Positions 33,255 through 44,173 of a stretch of DNA of 64,000 bases are shown one piece after another. The position numbers and the translations under genes are program-made. Position 1 is the first letter of the stretch. Each line of letters starts with the position of its first letter. The notes under the pieces were generated by a model. That model ran no database searches. It had not been told where the DNA came from and saw nothing but the letters and a program-made list of their open reading frames with translations. The stretch comes from Mesostigma viride (Eukaryota > Streptophyta > Mesostigmatophyceae > Mesostigmatales > Mesostigmataceae): NCBI GenBank assembly GCA_009746045.1, contig RPFO01000104.1:4782477-4846476 (forward strand). Reading direction: 5' to 3'.

Positions 33255-34889
33255 TTAATTAATTAATTAGGAACATAACTCCGTTGGGAGTATCTGTAGC
33301 ACATGCCCTTGAGAAGGGGCAGATGGCCTATAATACATTCTAAGCTACTTCCTGCAAGGGTGGGAATGTAAACAACACTTGCTCTATGTGCACCAGGGCA
33401 CCTGCAACACCCAGAGTCTCGGGCAACTCCCGGCTAAGGGGAGCCTGTCATAGGTGGGGAAGATCATCATGGCTATACAAGAGCTAGGGCATGGCTTCTC
33501 GACAGAGAGCATCTCTCTGCATAGGCTTAGCATGGCTAAATTCTTAGTGCAACATCCATGGGGGTCCCATTAAATAGCCATGGCTTGGCTAAATTCTGAA
33601 GGCATCATTCATGGGGGCCATTATGGGCGCACATGCGCGTGGGCCACATGCTAGGCTTAGCCTGACTAATCTACACTACTGGTATATATTCCCTAGTCTG
33701 AGGTGGCAGGAGGGGGCTGCCAGGGCTTGTGGTGACCGCCCCCCTCCAGTATACCGGCTTCCCCCTTGCGCTCTGCTGGAGCTGAAGGTAGGTCGGCCAT
33801 ACCTCGCATCGCCGCTGTTGCTGGGCCAGGGTCAAGTCGTCGTCCAGCGTGAAGCGAGTCTCCGAGAGCTTCTTGCGGCATTTAAGGAACGACAGCTTGT
33901 CCGCCATGTACTTAAAGGTGAGGAGCACGGGTGCCGGGCCAGCCTTACCCCGCGCGCGGGGGAGGCGGACAGCCGACATCCGCAGCTCACCAGTGAGTTG
34001 CATGGGGGCAAAAATGTCGCGCTTAAATGCCGCGAGAAGGCTCGTGGAGGTCTCACCTGCCGGCTGGTCGAAGTGCTTGACGATGACGTTGTGGCTGCGC
34101 TGGGTGATGTCGGCCTCCTCGCGAAGGTCGAGGGCTTGTTGCTTGAGTTGTGCCGCGATGGTGGAGGTGGTGGAGGTGGTGTGATGCTTAAGCAAGTCCG
34201 TCCAGGTGGTGGGAGCATCACCGGCCGGGCCAGCAGGTGCCGGCTGGGCGGCGATGTCCTTCACCGCCTGGGCGGTGAGGCCGGCGGTGTCATGCAAGCA
34301 CTCAAGGGCGGTGGCGGTGGCTTGAAGGCGTTGGTCAAGGTCGAGAAGCTGGGCTTTGATGTCGGCAGTGGAGGCGGAAATGGCAGTGGAGGTGGAGTCA
34401 GCGGTGGTGGAGAGGTGAGGAAGTTCAGTAGCTAGCTAGCGTGCCCCCGATTGCTGCCACATCAGCGGCAAGGGGGGTCACGTGCTGCTGAAAGGCTTCC
34501 GTAAGGATGGAACGAAGGGTGGGGGCGGAGATGGATGGAGCCCAGATCTCGTCGTCAGAGCGCATGAGAAGGGAGTTGAGGATGGCGTGCTGGAGGTGGG
34601 CGCGGTTGCACCCGAACAGAGTGCTGATGTTGTACCACCAGCTGCCGTCCGCGCAGATGAGGCGATTGATGTCGTGGAGATGGAGGCACAGGTCGTACAG
34701 CGAGGCGTAGTCTCCGTGGAAGATGCAACGTGGGGCAGTTGCCGGGGACATGTTGGTCCAGTCGTGATCATCGACCTTGAAAGGTTCAGGCCGAAAGCGC
34801 GGTTCTGAGGGGCGTGAAGACCCTCCTGTTTTGTCGGCGGAGCGGGTGCGTTTAGGGTCAGGCGATGCAGATGGCGAGGCATTAATTAA
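33255..34889 (-). mobile_element. ORF1-only non-autonomous retroelement, copy 2
   Basis: On the minus strand: ORF1 (34889-33671), a 3' untranslated region, and an AATT tail at 33255-33271. A perfect 12-bp duplication, GCCCGGCTCAAA, flanks the unit at 33243-33254 and 34890-34901. At 1,635 bp it extends about 50 codons further upstream in ORF1 than copy 1. As in copy 1, nothing resembling a reverse transcriptase lies between the duplications. Confidence 0.87.
33671..34889 (-). pseudogene. ORF1-like protein of ORF1-only element copy 2
   Basis: The N-terminal half (34889-34425) has KRTRSADKTGGSSRPSE, DYASLYDLCLHLHDIN and QQHVTPLAADVAAIGG, then a stop at 34425. The C-terminal half (34297-33671) reads HDTAGLTAQAVKDIAA, STIAAQLKQQALDLREE, HNVIVKHFDQPAGE, RLPRARGKAGPAPVLLTF and LDDDLTLAQQQRRC. 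It has the same layout as copy 1: helix, RRM-like strand, basic C-terminal domain. The two halves are in different frames, so the protein is not made intact. Confidence 0.72.
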
Positions 34890-34901
34890 GCCCGGCTCAA
34901 A

Positions 34902-35182
34902 GCGCAATGTTTACCGTATATTGTCACACGTGCGCCTCCCCCATCAACTGGGGGTTGGTGCCTTGCTTTGACCTAGCTCCTGCCAAGTCGCTTTTTTGGT
35001 CGATGATCGATCCCCCGTCCTCGAATTAGAGAAGCCCGGGGGGGGCGGCCGGGCCGGCACGACCGGGCCGTTCTTCCTAGGATAACACTTGTACGTCGAT
35101 CCTTCTTGCCTAGAAGTCGACAGGGATCTATGACCACCTTAATTGCTGCGCGCACGGCAACAGCTTGGGGCCTGCCATATAT
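34902..35182. other. Short unassigned segment
   Basis: The segment is GC-rich, with no gene recognised. It is probably the target sequence between two retroelement insertions. Confidence 0.4.
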
Positions 35183-36400
35183 ATGAGGACCGGCTGGACC
35201 TGGAGGGCCAGCGGGCCCCACATGTGGTCGGCGCGGACCTGGACGTCATATTGGCGTCAGCGCTTGTCGGTGGCGCTGACTCGGGCCATGGCTGACATCA
35301 TGCTCCGCCGTACGCGGGCTGATTTTGCGGTGCAGCAGGGCTACTAGGTTCCTCCCGTTAGGCGTTTCCATTGGTCTTATCGTAGTATAGAGCTTTGACA
35401 TGGCTCTGTATATAGGTTTATAGCTGGGCGTTTGCTTTGGTGGCCAGGCCCGCATTGGCCAGGCCTGGGCGGCCCTCCGCCGCCTCGACAGGTTCTGGAC
35501 CTGTCGCTACCTGAGTGAGCGACGCAAGCGCATTCTGTTCAAGGCCCTTGTCCTCAGCATCCTCCTTTATGGCTGCGAGCGAGGCGTGGACCCTGGACCA
35601 GGCGCTGAGCCAGCAGCTTGACGGCACCGTCACTCGAATGCTCCGTCATATCCTCGGCGTCCGCTACCAAGAACGCCGCACCCGGGCCGAGCTCTACTGC
35701 GAGCTCCCTCTTGTCACCCATACCATCCGACACCGCCGCCTCCTCTTTGCCGGCCATCTTGCCCGCACAGACCAGGTGAATACCGATGTGGGCGCCCTGC
35801 CGGGGGGCTTAAGACGGGCCAACCAGGTAGACACTAGACACCTCCTCCTATGGCAGGGTCCCCTTGTACCATCGCAACCCACTGGCAAACTTGCGCGCGC
35901 CGGGCACCGGCGCGGCGCGACCCGGACCTATGTGACACAACTGCTTGAAGATGCAGGGCTTCTGGGACTATCCGTACTCCGCGCCCGCATGATTGACAAG
36001 GAGAAATGGGCTGCCATCTGCGATAAGCACCTTCCCGAGGGGTATGCTCCTGTTTTCTCCCCACGGGCCCCGCGGCCCGTTGCTAGCCAGGGTAGAAGTC
36101 CGCAGGTGGAGGTTATTGGTCCTGAGGATAGCCGCTACACTACCGCCTCGTCTGCCATTACAGTAGAGGACAGCTCGGATGAGGATTACATCCCCATCTA
36201 GTGCTTAACGGTTGGGGGATGATGCAGACGATATTTGTTTAAACTTTTGTGTAATTATTTTTCTAATGAGATTAGCATAGTACTCCGTGGCATGCCTTTG
36301 CGCATGACACGCAAGTACTTACTTACTTACTTACTTGCTTTGGTTTGAGTGATTTCACTCTGCTGTAAGTAATTATATTTTTATAATATATATATAGGGT
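35183..36400 (+). mobile_element. LINE D, 5'-truncated copy 2, interrupted by LINE C
   Basis: It encodes WSARTWTSYWRQRLS and RRTRADFAVQQGY to a stop at 35347, then the LINE D 3' region up to 35440. The region resumes at 36335 after the LINE C insert and ends in TTATAATATATATATA at about 36397. ATATATAT precedes its 5' end at about 35175, consistent with insertion at an AT-rich site like copy 1. Confidence 0.8.
35441..36334 (+). mobile_element. LINE C, 5'-truncated, nested in LINE D
   Basis: The insert has a perfect 9-bp duplication, TTGCTTTGG, at 35432-35440 and 36335-36343, and an (ACTT)n tail at 36316-36334. It encodes the thumb and C-terminus of a LINE A-like reverse transcriptase (RKRILFKALVLSILLYG, then a one-base frameshift near 35578, AWTLDQALSQQLDGT, LLFAGHLARTDQ) ending at 36201, and has a 3' region with TACTCCGTGGCATGC. 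It is younger than the LINE D copy it interrupts. Confidence 0.87.
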
Positions 36401-36426
36401 TCTCAATGAATATATATAGGGTTGAA

Positions 36427-36726
36427 TTTAGCCCATGGCCTTGCCTATGCAGAGAGCTCCTCTCTGCTGAGAAGCCATGCCCTAGCCATTGTTTAGCCAT
36501 GATGATCTTTCCGGCCGGCCCTCTGTCCGCGCCTTAGGTGCTGGAATACATAGTAGTGCAGGTGCACCTTGTGCACCCCGAGCAGGAGTATAGTTTACAC
36601 CCTGTAGACCCTTGCAGGAAGTAGCCCAGAATGTATTAAAAGGCAAAAGCCCTATGCCCCTTCTCAGGGATATGTGCTACATGTACTCCCAATGGAGATA
36701 TGTTACAATTTAATTTAATTTAATTT
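36427..36726 (+). mobile_element. 3' region of the ORF1-only element, solo
   Basis: Plus-strand sequence matching the reverse complement of 11983-12350 and 33272-33600, including ATGTGCTACATG, the hairpin CTCC-caat-GGAG and an AATTT tail. A 9-bp duplication, AGGGTTGAA, flanks it at 36418-36426 and 36727-36735. It lacks all of ORF1. Confidence 0.83.
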
Positions 36727-36735
36727 AGGGTTGAA

Positions 36736-36945
36736 GGTTCCTTTACTCTGTATTGGCACCCACGTGACGCAGTCACGTGCTTATTAATTAAATAAGCTAT
36801 CTAAGACCTAGTTACGGGGTTGTGGGCACCATGGCCCGAATCACTGTGTATGCCATACTTGGTCACGCGCGGAGCCCCCACTGACTTAAGGGGTGGTCTC
36901 CTTCATTACTACCTGGCACCTATCCTTGCGAAGGGGGTGGGATGC
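36736..36945. mobile_element. Two opposed LINE 3' ends
   Basis: A plus-strand terminus with CACGTGACGCAGTCACGTG and a TTAATTAA tail (36736-36795) abuts an antisense LINE B 3' region (36796-36945; CTAGTTACGGGGTTGTGGGC matches 7448 and 11533). Confidence 0.65.
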
Positions 36946-36976
36946 TAGCCTAATTCTACCGTTCAGTTGTGTTACT

Positions 36977-37031
36977 GCGTTAAGTTGCGACGCCGAATTT
37001 CAGGCGTCGATGATCGATCGCAACTTAACGC
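36977..37031. other. Long perfect inverted repeat
   Basis: Arms GCGTTAAGTTGCGA (36977-36990) and TCGCAACTTAACGC (37018-37031) pair over 14 bp. A second pair, GACGCC and GGCGTC, is nested inside. It sits 170 bp downstream of the exchanger stop codon. Confidence 0.85.
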
Positions 37032-37200
37032 GGCAATTACTGGTATATAAATAAACAATTGAAGCCCGAATTTCTGACCGAGATTTCTCCCTATTTTACT
37101 TTTCCCGTCTTCTCGGCACCCCTCAGCTTCACGCTTTGTAAGTTCAAACCCAGCACTCGACCTCCCCTTCTTCTAAAGCAGACAAAACAGCCCCGCAGGG

Positions 37201-40200
37201 TCACTGCCAGCCGAGTGCATTATCCAGGAACGCGACGCCGCCCACCGCGGCTGGGTAGATCAGCAACACGGCCAGGGACATCCACAGTGGGAACGTGGTC
37301 CTCCCCACGCCGAGTGAGCCGACCGCGAGCGCCGCTGCCACGGTCACGAGCACCTCGGACGAATAGTTCCACACGAGCCCACGCATGTACACGATCCAGA
37401 GGAACACGCCGAGGCACAGCGTGTTGTTCATCGTGATCGCACCGTAGATAGATGACATGGTGAGCGACATATTGCGCTTTCGGCGCTTGCGGGCGAAGAG
37501 GAAGGAGGCGACGAGCTCACTGCTGTTCGACGCGAGAGGCATTGCGATGAAGGCCACGAAGAAGGGGGGAATGCCCGAGGCCGCCGAGAAGTCGCCCACT
37601 GTGTTGATGACGGGGTCCTGCGTGCACACCAACGAAAATTAAACAAAAGATATCAAACTAACTAATTTATTTACACATAAAAAACAGAAGACCCCAGCGG
37701 GATGATGACCAGGTCCTGGGGAGCACAAAACCAACGAATGAAATCAAGGAAAAAGGAAATAGGAAGTTGCCCATCCCGACCAGAAGGAACGGTGCCAACT
37801 GTTTCAAGAGTGGGTATTAATAAACATGCCGATTTTTTCCAGTAACGCTGAAGTGGGGACGAAAAGCCAAACAATCAGTTGCCGCCAGCAACACTTTGTT
37901 TCTTTTGCGCAGTAATAGAACCAGGGAATGACAAAAAACGTTCACGAGGGGATGCAGGAAACCGAGAATGGGACATAAGGCAGGCGAAACTAAGGAAAAA
38001 CAACAGGCGTGCGATGAACAGATGGGGAAAAAAGACATGAAAGTAGTGTCCGAGCAAGCATCGATGCACACATGACGTAGAACGGCAGTAGATAAGACAT
38101 GTATTTGAGGAGGCATAAAAGGGCGACATGTCAAGTAAAGCACCACGTGCTTACCTCCCAGCTGCAGCTATCCTGAAAACCCAACAAAAAGGCATCTTTG
38201 TGGCATGGGCATGGGAGGACAGGGGTTGACAAAACACACCGAAATAATATTTACTCCGTATGGTAGAATATCACATGGTTTTCTCACCGCAAAGAAGGTC
38301 ACGATGGCCGTGCCGGCGACTAGGAGCAACGCGGCCTTTTTGATGATGGCGGACGAGCTGAGCTCCTCTTCATGGCCCTCGCCCTCACCCTCTTCCTCCT
38401 CCTCCGCCTCTGCCAGGAGCAGCTCTAACAGGGCCGATGATTCCTGGAGCAAGGAGGGACGAGGCCAGCCATGAGAAGGGGTGAGAAAGTACACACATAC
38501 ATTTCGGATTCTCCAGATTTCTGGCCTCGCTGGTGGTCTCATGGATACAATTCTCTTGGAAAATAAGGGTGGGGGGAGAAGAGCCAAAGCGCAGCAAGGG
38601 AATGATTTTGACTTAAGATTCCTGCTCCAGCAGGGCCACTTGTGAGCTGCTTTGAGACAAGCATGCTCTTAAATCAACATCCTCAGCAAGGATGGAACCA
38701 CACAGAGACATAAAGTAGTTTATGCACAGACACACACACAGACAGAGAGAGAGAGAAGGGGGGGGGGGGGGGGAGAAGAGGCGGCAACGAGGAAGGCAGG
38801 CGGGCAGGCGGTCGGTCGGTCGGTCGGGCGCGCGCGCAGGCCGGCCGAATACTGATCATTTAATAGTGGAATCAACCGCCAAGAACCCACCTGAATGCCC
38901 TGCGTCCAAAGAGGTGCCATCGAGCTGCTGCCCCCAACCGTGGCTGCGGCGGCCACCCCTGCCCCCGCCAGCTGCGGTACCGCCATCCCCGCGAGGTACC
39001 CCAGCTCCTTCTTCTTCATGGACTCGACCCACTTGACCATGCCGATGCTGAACTCGGTCTTGTCGATCAGGCCATCCTTGTTGGTGTCAAACTCGCTCAG
39101 CCACGTGGCCACCTCCTCCTCGAGCGGGCACACGCCCGTGGGGGAGTCCATGGCCAACGCGGTCACGAGGGCGGCCACCTCAGAACGCTCGAGCGTGCCA
39201 TTGCGGTCACGGTCAAAGGCATCAAAGAGCTGGGGGGGGGGAGAGGGGGGGAGGACAAGAATGGAAATATTAATGCATGCGGAGAGGGGGAGTATCGATG
39301 AATGGCTTGGAGGGAGGCTAGAGAATCGGCAATTGCGTCCAGCAAGGTAAGCCAGTGATGGGACGGAAATCGGCAAGGAAGCGAAGCTGTGTAAGATACT
39401 AGCACCAAGGGAGGACACTGGGCGATGTAAGGAAGGCTTGCGCATGTCGTCGTTATTTAAAAAGGAAAGAAGATATCCACACATGAAATGTGCACACACA
39501 CGCCCAGTGGCATGAGGCATGGAAGTGGGGATTGGCATGGAAGAGGGGATGGACAAGGAAGAGGGGATTGGCATGGAAGAGGGGATGGGCATGGAGGAGG
39601 GGATGGACATGGAGGAGGGGATGGACATGGAGGAGGGGATGGACATGGATGAGGGGATGGACATGGAAGACGGAGAGCCGCAGTACCCATGGTGACAGTA
39701 AAAAGTGAACTATGAACTAACTCTGGGTTCCCCCACCCTCCCCTCATTTCCCTTTTTCCCCGCTCCCCCCCCACAGTTCACCTTCCCCTCTCCAGCCAGC
39801 CCCCCTCAGAAACAAGGACCTGGAAACAGCGACCTAGAAAGAATGGTCACCAATGGAATGGTCCCCCATGGCATGGTCATCAAGCACCAATGCTGTATCC
39901 CCACCCACCACCCACCATGGCCGTGGCCTGCTGGTTGCGCGAGCCATCGCTATTCGTGAGGTGGTCATGTGCCACCCACCACCCACCACCCACGGCCCAC
40001 GGCCCACGGCCCACCACCCACCACCCACCACCCACCATGGCCGTGGCCTGCTGGTTGAGCGGGCCATCGCTATTCGTGAGGTGGCCATGTGCCACCCACC
40101 ACCCACCACCCACCACCCACCACCCACCACCCACCACCCACCACCCACCACCCACCACCCACCACCCACCACCCACCACCCACCATGGCCGTGGCCTGCT

Positions 40201-42962
40201 GGTTGAGCGAGCCATCGCTATTCGTGAGGCTGCCCCAGCTCTTGCCCATGACCAGCGCGTCTAGCCCCCGCAGCGTCTTGGACCGGATCAGCCTCAGCCG
40301 GGCCTCCTCGATCTTCTTCTGCTGCAGCCAGGGGGAGCTGACTTGGTACGCGGAGTACCCGATCAGGCCCGCGATGGCCACCGCGGACGCCAGCCCGGCG
40401 AACAGGTGGCCTTGCTCGTCCACGATGTGGCCGGTGATGACAGGGATCTGGATGAGCAGGTAGGGCAGACAGGTCGCCATCATGATGAGGGCGCCAACCC
40501 TGCAGGGGCGAACAGCATCATGATCATCATCATGATGGAAGGGGGGGGGGGGAGAGGGGAGAGGGGAGAAGGGGGAGGGGGGAGGAGGGAGGGGGATGAG
40601 GGGGACGAGGGGGACAGAAAACAACAACAACAGAAAGGGAAGTGGGCATGGGGAAGGAAACCGAGGTTAGCAGGGGCACAGATGTCGTTTGCATGTTTGG
40701 GAGTGGAAGAGGCCTTCCCATTAGCCACCATTACTACCCACTTGGTCTGCTCGGCTATGCCCACCCACCCATCACCACCCACTCATTCGTCTCATCACAC
40801 TATGCCACCAGACAGTGACACTGTACGCTACCCACTTGGTCAGCTCGTGCGTGGTCACTGTACGCTACCCACTTGGTCTGCTCGTCCGTGAAGAGTTAAC
40901 CACTTGTTCGCCTCATCACAACTGCCATCGTCGAACCCACTCCGTCTGCTCATCCGTGGTCACTGTACGCTACCCCCTTGGTCTGCGTGGTCACTGTACG
41001 CTACCCACTTGGTCTGCTCGTCCGTGGTCACGCCTGTGCGCTGCAGGTCAAACCCGTGCGTGAGCTTGAGGTCCACCGCCGTGCCCCCGGGGCCGTCCAG
41101 GTCGCAGCGTCCGGCGATCACCGCCCCCGCCCACGCGACGGTGAGGATCATCACTGTGGAGCCCGCCAGCACACCCACGCCGACGAGGACCTCCTCCTGG
41201 ACAGTGGGCCAAGGAACGTGAGTTTGACATGTTCAATGCGCGAGGCAGGCGAACCGATGGGTGTTGAAGTGGTCATTTTACGGCATGCCCATGCTGACAA
41301 GCACCGGAGCCTGGAGAGTGGACGAGGGACAAGACATGTCAGCCGATGGACTTTACTTTTATACTACTATAAAGAAAGTCTTTTATCTCTCAAGATCAAG
41401 ATGAGATTGCCTCATATCACGTCACATCAATAGTGGAACCACGCGTCGGGGCTACACACGATCTCAATTGCAACACCTCTTACAAAGTTTTGGACAGGCC
41501 CCTGCGAAGAGTTTCAGGGGTTTGCAACCAACATGCCATAGGGCTTGATGTCGACAACAGCAACGGGCACACTCCCTCCCATGGTCGAAGGCAACTTAAC
41601 GAAAAATTCTTTACTCCTAGAGAGGCACATTGTCAAGAAGGCAACTTCATTAACGAGTGCAAAATTTTTATACTGAGGTTTCTGCAGTCTCATTCTTTGG
41701 TGTATTCAGGCGGACAGCGCTATACCGGTACCCCAACAGGCTTGTTAAATGATGCTTTGATACAAATTTGTCGATTTGCCTGACGGCTTACCCTCCTGAA
41801 ACACATGCCAGCCCATGGACTTTACCCTGACAAATACATGGCACACTCATAAAGTTCGTCGCCGAGGATCACATTCCATTGGTACAATAGAGTAGTTTTG
41901 CCAAGGTCAGACCCATGATATCGATAATTTCCTCCTATCTAGAGTGGAGTTGCCGCTACAGTGGGTGGCTGATGAAAGATCCACTCTGAAGTATAGGTTA
42001 GATCCATTCGAAATCCATGTGAGATCCATTCCAAGTATACCATCTCCTCATAATTTTGCGCTTGCGCGTTTCCCGGGCACCCACCTGTGCCTGCTCCACG
42101 GTGCCAGAGAGACCTGAGACGGCGATCAGGGCGGCATCCGGGAACGCCCCCAGCAGGGGCAGCAGGAGGCCCCCAATAAGGCCAGGGTCCAGCACCTCGA
42201 GCAGCAGCTCGCTGCCCTCGCTGATCATCTGGGCGGACATGAAGAGGATGTAGCCGAAGGCGACCATGAGGAAGAAGGATCTGCGTAGGGACGGTCCCAG
42301 GGAGTGAAGAAGTGGGATCCAGAGGGAACAAAGACGAACATGCTCTTTACTCGAAACTACGGGGGAATATCGCGGACGGCCAAACCTTCGGCACACAAAC
42401 ATCACGCTTTGAGACAAAATTTATCCTAAAAATGGGCAATTTGAAACAGCATTGTTGCTTACCCGCCAACACTGGTGGAGCAGGGCAGCAGACCGTAGGG
42501 CTCCTCGCACACGCGGCCCTCCGCTGCTATGGAGAATAGCGGATTCGGGGCTGTTAGACTTGGGAACAAATCGCCTGAGCTGGTCGGCCGCGAGAAAGTT
42601 TGTGCCTCGACGGGTTGAAGTTCTTCCGCAGCGAATGCGGGAGGTACCAGCTGCGGCTGTGCGAATATGGTCGCCGAGCTAGCCAGCGCCAGCAGTGACT
42701 TCTTGGCCAAGTCCAGAGCCGTTTCTCCCGGAGAGGGCTGTACAACACTCGCAGTCTTATCGTTTGTGAACACAGAGCCTGCCAGCGTCTCGCCGCGACA
42801 TTGAACACCCAACACCGATTTTCCGTGTCCTATCTTCCGCGCCCATTGATGCTGGGGCCGGTGAGTTGAAGCAGCCGCGCTGTGACGGGATTTTAAAAGC
42901 CCCGCGCCGTTCAGCCCAGCCGTAAGACTGGTAGATACGCGAGGACCGACTAGAGCGGCCAT
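37201..42962 (-). CDS. NCL: EF-hand Na+/Ca2+ exchanger-like protein (NCL type)
   Basis: A membrane antiporter of the cation/Ca2+ exchanger superfamily. Seven minus-strand exons join in phase: 42962-42463, 42280-42085, 41196-41009, 40499-40184, 39229-38891, 38443-38288 and 37617-37201 (703 residues). Exon 1 gives a 160-residue Ser/Ala-rich leader, then CEEPYGLLPCS, as in plant NCLs. Exon 2 carries the first alpha repeat (GSELLLEVLDPG, then LPLLGAFPDA and SGLSG). Exon 5 holds two canonical EF-hand loops, DRDRNGTLERSE (406-417) and DTNKDGLIDKTE (448-459). Exon 7 carries the second alpha repeat (PLASNSSELV, YGAITMNNT). The loop between the halves binds Ca2+ and should regulate transport. The leader looks like a plastid transit peptide with a second hydrophobic stretch ending AFAAEE; plastid location is inference. 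Donors of exons 3 and 4 are tandemly repeated in their introns. Ion preference cannot be read from the sequence. Confidence 0.9.
39531..39678. repeat. 18-bp minisatellite in exchanger intron 4
   Basis: About eight copies of a GGAGGGGATGGACATGGA-type unit. Confidence 0.9.
39897..40186. repeat. CCACCCA array with copies of exon 4's end
   Basis: Heptanucleotide CCACCCA tracts alternate with three copies of a 45-bp block containing GCCATCGCTATTCGTGAG (starting at 39916, 40036 and 40184). The block at 40184 is the true 3' end of exchanger exon 4; each copy keeps ATG|GTGGGT on the minus strand. Confidence 0.9.
40734..41012. repeat. Five copies of exon 3's end and donor
   Basis: CTACCCACTTGGTCTGCTCG and close variants begin at about 40734, 40828, 40865, 40970 and 41001. 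On the minus strand this is CAGACCAA|GTGGGTAG. The copy at 41001 is the working donor of exchanger exon 3; the copy at 40970 has lost the GT. Confidence 0.88.
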
Positions 42963-44173
42963 GGCTGGCCAAACTCCGTGCTGCCCTCAGCAACTCACCC
43001 GCCCAACTCTGCAATTGACAACCATGATCATAGCCAAGAAACGAAGAAAATGTAAGGGCGTTGCTGACACCGAAAGAATCGCGCGATTGCAATCATTGCA
43101 TAAGACTGATCGCTGCAAGGGAAGGGACCCAGGAGCGGTGACCCCCCGCAATATCTCCTTCCCAGTGTGACAGGTCATCTGCTGAGGCCGCGCCCGTGAA
43201 GGGCTGGTTTTACGACAACTGTCATCACGTGTCATTGTCGTGTCAAGACTTTTGCGGGCTGCGCGCAATCTACACCCCCACGTTTCAGATTCCCAGGTTT
43301 AAGATCTTGAGACCCTGGATTTTGAAATTTCAGGTTTAACATCGCAGGGCTGGATTTGGGCAAAAGATCTTAATGTAGGTACAAATGGCTCGTCAGCGGT
43401 ATGCGAAACAGATTTATGTACTCATGTTGTAGCCACATATCAGGTTTAAGATCCTACCGCTCTCAACTGCAAGATCGTCAGCCCTGGATTTGATTTTTGG
43501 TTTAAGATCGTAGCCCTGGGTCGGCCGGACCCCAATCTTAAACGTGGGGGGGGGTGTAAATGGCATCATGAGTGAGTTGTACACCTGGCTGACGACAACA
43601 ACAACAACGCCTGGCTGACGTCGGCCATTCTTAATCTCTGCTGCCCATGTCAGGCGTGCAGGGCAACAACATTGACAACAACAACAACAACAACAACAAC
43701 GCCTGGCTGACTGTGAAAGAAATCTATAGTTGAGAGTAAATTAGCTTTATTTGAATCAGTAATTTAGTGCCCTTTTTTCTTGGTCCGCAGTAATTTCAAC
43801 TGCTGCAGCGGGAATTCTCGCTTTTGGCGCCTGTGGCGGACGTCGACACTGGCCACCTGCACATCAAACGATCGTGCTCGGAACGGCCTCGTGGACATTG
43901 TTGACGGGAAATGAGGTTGCATGGAGGCGCGCGGCCATTCAACCACTGGAAGCTAAGGCTTTGAAAAAGTATTCACCTAGTCTGATCGATTATTTGGAAA
44001 AGAACAAAAATAGTGGCTGACGACACGGTCGTCCTGCGAAGTCTCTGGCGCTGTTCCAAATCCAAGTTAGCGACCATGCAACGGGCCGCCACACAGTAAA
44101 AGTTGCGTTAACTGCAATTCTGCCACTCGAGAATCTTTTGATTGATGAAATGACGTTATTGGCAGCATCCACC
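42963..44173. promoter_or_regulatory. Shared upstream region of two divergent genes
   Basis: 1.2 kb separates the exchanger start (minus) from the ABC transporter start (plus) and must hold both promoters. It contains a degenerate repeat with CAGGTTTAAGATC and CCCTGGATTT (about 43285-43530) and CAA trinucleotide runs near 43590 and 43670-43700. No TATA box could be assigned. Confidence 0.55.
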
